A stretch of 5,149 bases of DNA from Nitrospirota bacterium. Lineage in GTDB: Bacteria; Nitrospirota; Nitrospiria; Nitrospirales; Nitrospiraceae. A program made the translations under genes and the position numbers. Where the stretch lies: positions 1-5,149 of the forward strand of contig JACPZN010000258.1 of the NCBI GenBank assembly GCA_016195505.1, in the 5' to 3' direction. Shown here piece after piece: positions 5,068-5,149 of the stretch (position 1 is its first letter; each line of letters starts with the position of its first letter). The notes under the pieces are model-generated. The model did no database searches, had not been told where the DNA came from, and was given only the letters and a program-made list of their open reading frames with translations.

Positions 5068-5081
5068 TACTTGGGCAAGTA
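5068..5081. repeat. 14-bp palindrome TACTTGGGCAAGTA
   Basis: TACTTG (5068-5073) and CAAGTA (5076-5081) are perfect inverted six-base arms around GG. With only two central bases it is more like a dimeric regulator's binding site than a stable RNA hairpin. It sits about 180-190 bases upstream of the 109-aa start, so any link to that gene is uncertain. Confidence 0.35.
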
Positions 5082-5127
5082 AGCCTCCTGTGCATCGCTT
5101 GCTAGAGAATCCACAAACAACGAGGGG

Positions 5128-5149
5128 CAGGGTTCCTAACAGGACCCTG
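5128..5149. repeat. strong hairpin at the right window edge
   Basis: CAGGGTTCCT (5128-5137) and AGGACCCTG (5141-5149) pair over nine base pairs with one bulged T and a three-base loop (AAC). It is the most stable simple hairpin seen in the window. Its 3' flank is outside the window, so a U-tract on the plus strand cannot be checked; on the minus strand the bases that follow are not a T-run. It may be a terminator or one half of a dispersed intergenic (REP-like) repeat. Confidence 0.5.

Larger units (their letters stand above)
4891..5149. other. 259-bp region without a recognisable gene, rich in short inverted repeats
   Basis: No reading frame with a believable start and protein-like composition is seen on either strand. 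One minus-strand frame stays open from the right edge to a TAG near 4950, but its residues do not look like a known C-terminus. The region contains the promoter candidate above, two CACTTGAC octamers on the minus strand (4967-4960, 5034-5027) and a small AGCC-GAAA-GGCT hairpin (4991-5002). It also has TACAC/GTGTA arms (5051-5069), a near-perfect palindrome TACTTGGGCAAGTA (5068-5081) and the terminal hairpin listed separately. It could be ordinary intergenic DNA with regulatory sites or part of a structured RNA; I recognise no known RNA family. Confidence 0.5.

Noticed and set aside
5058..5149. Plus-strand frame opening near 5064 and running off the right edge
   Set aside because: About 28 codons without a ribosome binding site, family motif or protein-like composition, and it crosses the palindrome and terminal hairpin.

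Overview
The window looks like a piece of a moderately GC-rich bacterial chromosome. The gene content is a LOG-family Rossmann protein, a beta-CASP metallo-beta-lactamase, a DUF502 membrane protein, a long Trm112-like protein and a small CxxC/CxxC zinc-ribbon protein. Together with the style of the short lipoproteins, this resembles Nitrospira-type genomes (Nitrospirota). That assignment rests on protein recognition by eye and is moderate at best. No rRNA, tRNA, CRISPR array, insertion sequence or phage gene is visible.

Region 1 (1-2885, minus strand) is a tightly packed six-gene cluster, read from right to left: DUF502 membrane protein, GNAT acetyltransferase, lipoprotein 1 (BamE/SmpA-like), lipoprotein 2 (a divergent paralogue), LOG-family protein, then the N-terminus of an MBL-fold exonuclease that runs off the left edge. 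Neighbouring genes join by ATGA overlaps (at 2280-2283, 1744-1747 and 137-140), by a one-base gap (1360), and in one case by a long overlap of about 150 nt (lipoprotein 2 against LOG). This arrangement predicts one polycistronic, translationally coupled message. The MBL gene is seen only as a 46-residue N-terminus.

Region 2 (2886-3055) is a divergent intergenic region. It leads leftward into the cluster and rightward into a Trm112-like gene (3056-3316, plus strand). A convergent spacer (3317-3440) separates that gene from a zinc-ribbon gene on the minus strand (3441-3728). The zinc-ribbon gene has a good sigma-70-type promoter placed so close to its ATG that the transcript is probably leaderless.

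Region 3 (3827-4890, minus strand) holds three small genes I do not recognise: a 109-aa soluble protein with its own promoter candidate, a 122-aa helical protein with a perfect TATAAT box and a good ribosome binding site, and a 75-aa protein with two membrane segments that probably shares the 122-aa gene's transcript. The last 259 bases (4891-5149) carry no convincing gene. They hold a promoter candidate, a repeated CACTTGAC octamer, several short inverted repeats and a strong hairpin at the very end.

I see no obvious new defence or mobile system. The best leads are the long same-strand overlap at the LOG start, the tandem lipoprotein paralogues, the probable leaderless zinc-ribbon gene, and the cluster of uncharacterised small proteins.
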